A stretch of DNA of 16,459 bases, taken from NCBI GenBank assembly GCA_001791615.1, contig MGEY01000003.1, positions 1-16,459 of the forward strand, written 5' to 3'. Below the pieces are notes generated by a model. The model was not told the DNA's origin, did not search any database, and worked only from the letters and a program-made list of their open reading frames with translations. Shown one piece after another: positions 13,533 to 16,459 of the stretch. The position numbers and the translations under genes are program-made. Position 1 is the stretch's first letter, and each line of letters starts with the position of its first letter. The DNA comes from Candidatus Uhrbacteria bacterium RIFOXYA2_FULL_40_9. Lineage in GTDB: Bacteria > Patescibacteriota > Patescibacteriia > UBA9934 > GWF2-40-263.

Positions 13533-15332
13533 ATGGCAAAAAATCGGAATGTTTCTTTTCTTCAACACTGGTCAGAACAAAAACCTCCTCTTGTTCTTGT
13601 TCTTGAGGAAGTTATGAAAAAAGAAAAAGATCGACGCCCAAATGAACGAGGTAGATCTTGTACAAAAGGACAAAGTCATCAACCGGGTCTTTATCGACCC
13701 TCAGATCTTGTTCTTTTCCTTGATTCTCACTCATCATCTTGTCCTGAAGATACAAGCCGAAATGTGCTTCCTAAAAAAACTTTGGAAGAGGAAATAACTC
13801 TTAGACCTGTACTTCATGAACCTTCTGCTTCTCTTGCTTCAACTCAATCAACAAGTAGTTTAAAAAAACAAGAAGATCCTGAAATTCCTGAAAAAGAACC
13901 TAAGGAAGAAGGTTGCCAGCGTTGTGAAAGTATTGTTGCTCTTACAGAATTGATTGAAGATTGGGAACAAGAACAACTCACATCCTTTCAACATCCACTT
14001 ATTCAGCGTTTGGCTGGCCTTGTTCTAAGGCAAAGCGACACTTTGGCGATCTTAGCATTCAAACCACCTGAAATGATGTGTGATCTTGTGGTCGAGCGTC
14101 GCGAACAAATGGTGAGAGCCATGCAAATGGTTGATAGTGTACTCTCAGAATCTTCTCCTTCGACAACGAATTTTGAAGAAGAATTACGACAACGTCTTGG
14201 AAGATCTATTCAAGATATCTTATCTCAACATTCGACAAAAATTCCTTCTGCGATTCGTCAAATTGCGCAAGACCTTGAGGGAATTCAAGAAACTCATCGT
14301 GTGTGGAAAGAATCTTGGCTTACGGCTTGTACACAATTGTTTATGTTACAACATTCGTTGGAACTGGCTCTTTCTCGAGCAAAAACAAAAACAAGTTCTC
14401 AAAACAACGTTCAGGTTGCCTGTCTTCCTTTGATAGAAGAAATGAAAATGATCTGTCAAAATATTGAAGAATGTGAAGCCAAAATGAGAGAACAAGAAAA
14501 CGCTTCTCTTACTTATCAAGAGAAGTATCAGGAACAAATCATTACTGCAGAAGCTATTCAGCGATCTATTTGGGAACATCAACACGCTGCAGAAACGCTT
14601 GGAGTATTTGTTTCACAATCTATTCAAGAAGAAATTGAATTGTTCGAAGCCAGAATCTGTTCTGTTCAAACACTTCTCACGGTCATTTTTTCAGAACTTG
14701 AAACTCCTCAAAGAAGTCATCAGCTTGATGAAGCGATCGCACGTGTACCAACACAAGAAGATCAAGTCCTTGGTCGAATCACCAGACCGGATGTTCAAAA
14801 AGTTCCAAAAGCTAAAAAACAGAGAAAGGCAAAAACAGAAAAACCGAAAAAAGAAAAGAAGACTCGTACTACCACAAGCTCGATCCCTGTGTTACCACCA
14901 AAAAATCTAGAAGAAACAAAACGTTTGATTATTCTGGTCTTTCATGTTCTGATGTGCCGAGAGTACCGTAAATCATCACGAGGAAAAGTGAACGATACCG
15001 GTTTTGGAAGAAACACTGTTTTTGGTAAAATCCTTGTATACTCTGGGTTGTGTACTCCTGAACAAGCGGAAGCAGCTCGTCAATTATTTGATGCAGATGA
15101 TGAATTCCGCAAAACATGCTTTGAATATACATCAAAAAAGGCAGGAAAGGGATTTGCCCATGTTTATAAAGCAACAGCTGCTTCTGACAGACTAGCAAAA
15201 AAATGGTTAGCTGCACGCTCTGATCGAGAGATGTTCATTCATAGTATTGATGAGGCACGAAAGCGTGCGAATCATGAGGTTTTTGAAGCTCGCACTCAAT
15301 GGAAAAAAAATAAAGAAAACTCTGAGTCCTGA
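13533..15332 (+). CDS. Large unknown helical protein with lysine-rich linker
   Basis: A 599-residue soluble protein that I do not recognise. Residues 1-65 are mixed and basic, 66-127 form a low-complexity Ser/Glu/Pro linker, and 128-415 are helical and probably partly coiled-coil, with many Gln and Glu. A strongly basic stretch at about 423-446 (many Lys, PKKEKK-type) follows. A compact C-terminal domain covers about 458-599, with several aromatic and basic residues and a basic tail. The lysine-rich linker and basic C-terminus suggest binding to nucleic acid or to a negatively charged surface. No catalytic motif is evident. The start is fixed by a canonical SD. The gene ends inside its terminator stem. 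Confidence 0.7.
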   Translation: MAKNRNVSFLQHWSEQKPPLVLVLEEVMKKEKDRRPNERGRSCTKGQSHQPGLYRPSDLVLFLDSHSSSCPEDTSRNVLPKKTLEEEITLRPVLHEPSASLASTQSTSSLKKQEDPEIPEKEPKEEGCQRCESIVALTELIEDWEQEQLTSFQHPLIQRLAGLVLRQSDTLAILAFKPPEMMCDLVVERREQMVRAMQMVDSVLSESSPSTTNFEEELRQRLGRSIQDILSQHSTKIPSAIRQIAQDLEGIQETHRVWKESWLTACTQLFMLQHSLELALSRAKTKTSSQNNVQVACLPLIEEMKMICQNIEECEAKMREQENASLTYQEKYQEQIITAEAIQRSIWEHQHAAETLGVFVSQSIQEEIELFEARICSVQTLLTVIFSELETPQRSHQLDEAIARVPTQEDQVLGRITRPDVQKVPKAKKQRKAKTEKPKKEKKTRTTTSSIPVLPPKNLEETKRLIILVFHVLMCREYRKSSRGKVNDTGFGRNTVFGKILVYSGLCTPEQAEAARQLFDADDEFRKTCFEYTSKKAGKGFAHVYKATAASDRLAKKWLAARSDREMFIHSIDEARKRANHEVFEARTQWKKNKENSES

Positions 15333-15353
15333 CAACGTTCAGGACTTTTTTGT
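15325..15353 (+). terminator. Terminator overlapping the end of the 13533 gene
   Basis: AGTCCTGA (15325-15332) pairs perfectly with TCAGGACT (15339-15346) around a six-base loop, followed by TTTTTGTT. The TGA stop is the end of the left arm. Confidence 0.85.
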
Positions 15354-15387
15354 TAAAAAAAGACCACAAGCGGGAATGCTTATGGTA

Positions 15388-16332
15388 TTACGAAAGAAAT
15401 TCTCTCAAAAATGTTTCAAGTTGAGCAGTTTTTGCATCAATCAAAGAGAAATCGGGTTCATCTCTTTCGAATCTTTCGAGACGCTCTTGCAGTTCAACTT
15501 GTTCTTCCTGTAAACGAACGATCTCTGCTTGAAGATTTGCTATCTGAACACGAATTTTTGATTGTTCTGCTTCACGTTCTTGAAAAAATCGATCTCTTTT
15601 TTCATGGAGACGCCTGATCAACTCAACAACAAGTTCTGGAGAAGTAATTTGTGACAAATCTTGGACAATCATCTCCTGATCTGTCTTTCGACAAGGAGGT
15701 GGGATGATCACTTCTCCTACTCCGTCTTGTAACCTATAAGGGCGCAGAACGATCAAACGATCAACAGGTTTTTCTCCGGGAAGATTTTCCAAACAACCAG
15801 CTTCTTTCAAACGAAACAATGCTGATCCCACAGTGCGTGGTAATACCATCTTGCTTAAATCTTCATAACCAATCCTATGTGTCTTTTGTTCAAGAACAAA
15901 AGCAACAAATCTTTCATAAATCTCAAACAAAACAGGAGTCAACTCAACAGGAGGAACATCTTGTGAAAGGATGAGGGGATTCATTTCTTCTGACTCAGTA
16001 CCTTGAACGGATGTTTCACAGATGCTCTGAGAATCTGTTAATTCCACAGAAGACTTAAGAGGCCAAATCTGCTTTCCTGTTTTTGTGCTTAATCCAACAA
16101 TTTCACGATTTGGGACAACGAGATCTCCATCCAAACGAACAGCAAGACTCTCCACCAACGCCCTCAGAAAACGCTTGGGTGGCTGTCGTGGAGAAAATTG
16201 TCGAACAAGCCCTACCCATTCATCTCCTCGTGTAAGTCCTGTTTTATCCAGTTCATCACACTTTGCGATTAAAGCTAGGAAAATTCTTTCAGAAACTACT
16301 CCGAAGCGAATGGTTATATACGTTTGGTCCAT
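15388..16332 (-). CDS. Unknown protein with winged-helix-like segment and coiled coil
   Basis: A 314-residue protein that I do not recognise by name. Residues 135-200 look like a winged helix: GYEDLSKMVLPRTVGSALF followed by RLKEAGCLENL and a strand pair. The N-terminal 1-95 may be a related small DNA-binding-like fold. A Glu/Gln/Arg-rich coiled coil spans about 233-292 and suggests oligomerisation. A transcription regulator or DNA-binding scaffold is possible. I place the start at the ATG at 16332, with SD AAGGAGAT at 16339-16346. The upstream in-frame TTG at 16401 is actually the first base of the promoter -35 box. It is convergent with the 13533 gene and has no clear terminator of its own. 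Confidence 0.7.
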   Translation of the reverse strand: MDQTYITIRFGVVSERIFLALIAKCDELDKTGLTRGDEWVGLVRQFSPRQPPKRFLRALVESLAVRLDGDLVVPNREIVGLSTKTGKQIWPLKSSVELTDSQSICETSVQGTESEEMNPLILSQDVPPVELTPVLFEIYERFVAFVLEQKTHRIGYEDLSKMVLPRTVGSALFRLKEAGCLENLPGEKPVDRLIVLRPYRLQDGVGEVIIPPPCRKTDQEMIVQDLSQITSPELVVELIRRLHEKRDRFFQEREAEQSKIRVQIANLQAEIVRLQEEQVELQERLERFERDEPDFSLIDAKTAQLETFLREFLS

Positions 16333-16338
16333 GAAGGC

Positions 16339-16361
16339 ATCTCCTTGTGGTTGAAAGAACG
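16339..16361 (-). promoter_or_regulatory. boxA-like element and SD of the 16332 gene
   Basis: On the - strand CGTTCTTTCAA (16351-16361) begins 11 bases after the -10 box, followed by the SD AAGGAGAT (16339-16346), six bases before the ATG. The layout matches the leaders of the 12540 and 13533 genes. Confidence 0.5.
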
Positions 16362-16372
16362 AGTGCTGGAAT

Positions 16373-16401
16373 ACCTTACAAATTCGTTTTCCGCTTGTCA
16401 A
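16373..16401 (-). promoter_or_regulatory. Promoter of the 16332 gene
   Basis: On the - strand TTGACA (16396-16401), a 17-base spacer and TAAGGT (16373-16378). The -35 is perfect and the -10 weak. Confidence 0.65.
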
Positions 16402-16459
16402 TTTTTGCCGGCTCTATACTAAACAAGGTGGTGTATAACTAAAACATGACGCTATAGTT

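Noticed and set aside
6448..14374. GCTCTTTC copies at 6448, 11525 and 14367
   Set aside because: They lie inside coding sequence without a promoter in front and show that the octamer alone is not specific.
16395..16420. A rightward promoter TTGTCA ... TATACT at the window end
   Set aside because: The spacer is only 14 bases, and no downstream gene is visible to support it.
1..16459. CRISPR arrays, insertion sequences, tRNA or rRNA genes, alternative genetic code
   Set aside because: No direct-repeat arrays, transposase or terminal repeats, or tRNA-like arms were seen. TGA is used as a normal stop and not as an internal codon, which argues against code-25 lineages.

Overview
This is a 16.5 kb, AT-rich bacterial segment with short intergenic gaps, many intrinsic terminators and the standard genetic code (TGA is used as a stop, for example for the DksA-like and lspA genes). 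The housekeeping genes are clear, but several compact unknown genes and the general style resemble Patescibacteria (CPR), probably a Parcubacteria-like lineage. That placement is inference, because the window has no rRNA or other placing marker.

Left part (1-4674, + strand): rpsO (ribosomal protein S15), a NYN/DUF88 nuclease-like gene, pnp (PNPase) and a single-pass membrane protein. This is the classical rpsO-pnp pairing with a putative RNA-cleaving protein inserted. A strong promoter lies at the window edge. RNA hairpins sit before rpsO, between rpsO and the NYN gene, before pnp (where the only SD-like sequence is buried in a stem) and inside the first codons of the membrane-protein gene.

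Middle left (4675-6192): a 595-bp gap without a convincing protein gene. It holds two exact DnaA boxes plus a degenerate one, a near-consensus promoter, a boxA-like element, about 300 bases of potentially structured sequence and a strong terminator. I read this as an unassigned non-coding RNA or leader gene. It is followed by a DksA/TraR-type zinc-finger gene overlapping lspA (signal peptidase II).

Middle (6193-12433): comM/yifB (+), then a zinc-ribbon membrane protein, a LysM-M23 cell-wall hydrolase and rnhB (RNase HII) on the - strand, then a divergent K+-independent H+-translocating pyrophosphatase (hppA, +).

Right part (12434-16459): three unrecognised genes, two on + and one convergent on -. 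One has a helix-turn-helix-like segment, one is long and helical with a lysine-rich linker, and one has a winged-helix-like segment plus a coiled coil. Each has its own TTGAC(G/A)-N17 promoter, a boxA-like G(C/T)TCTTTC(A/C)A element 8-12 bases after the -10 box, and a canonical Shine-Dalgarno sequence. Most housekeeping genes in the window have no recognisable SD. The shared leader architecture, also present at the start of the putative non-coding RNA, is the main novelty candidate.
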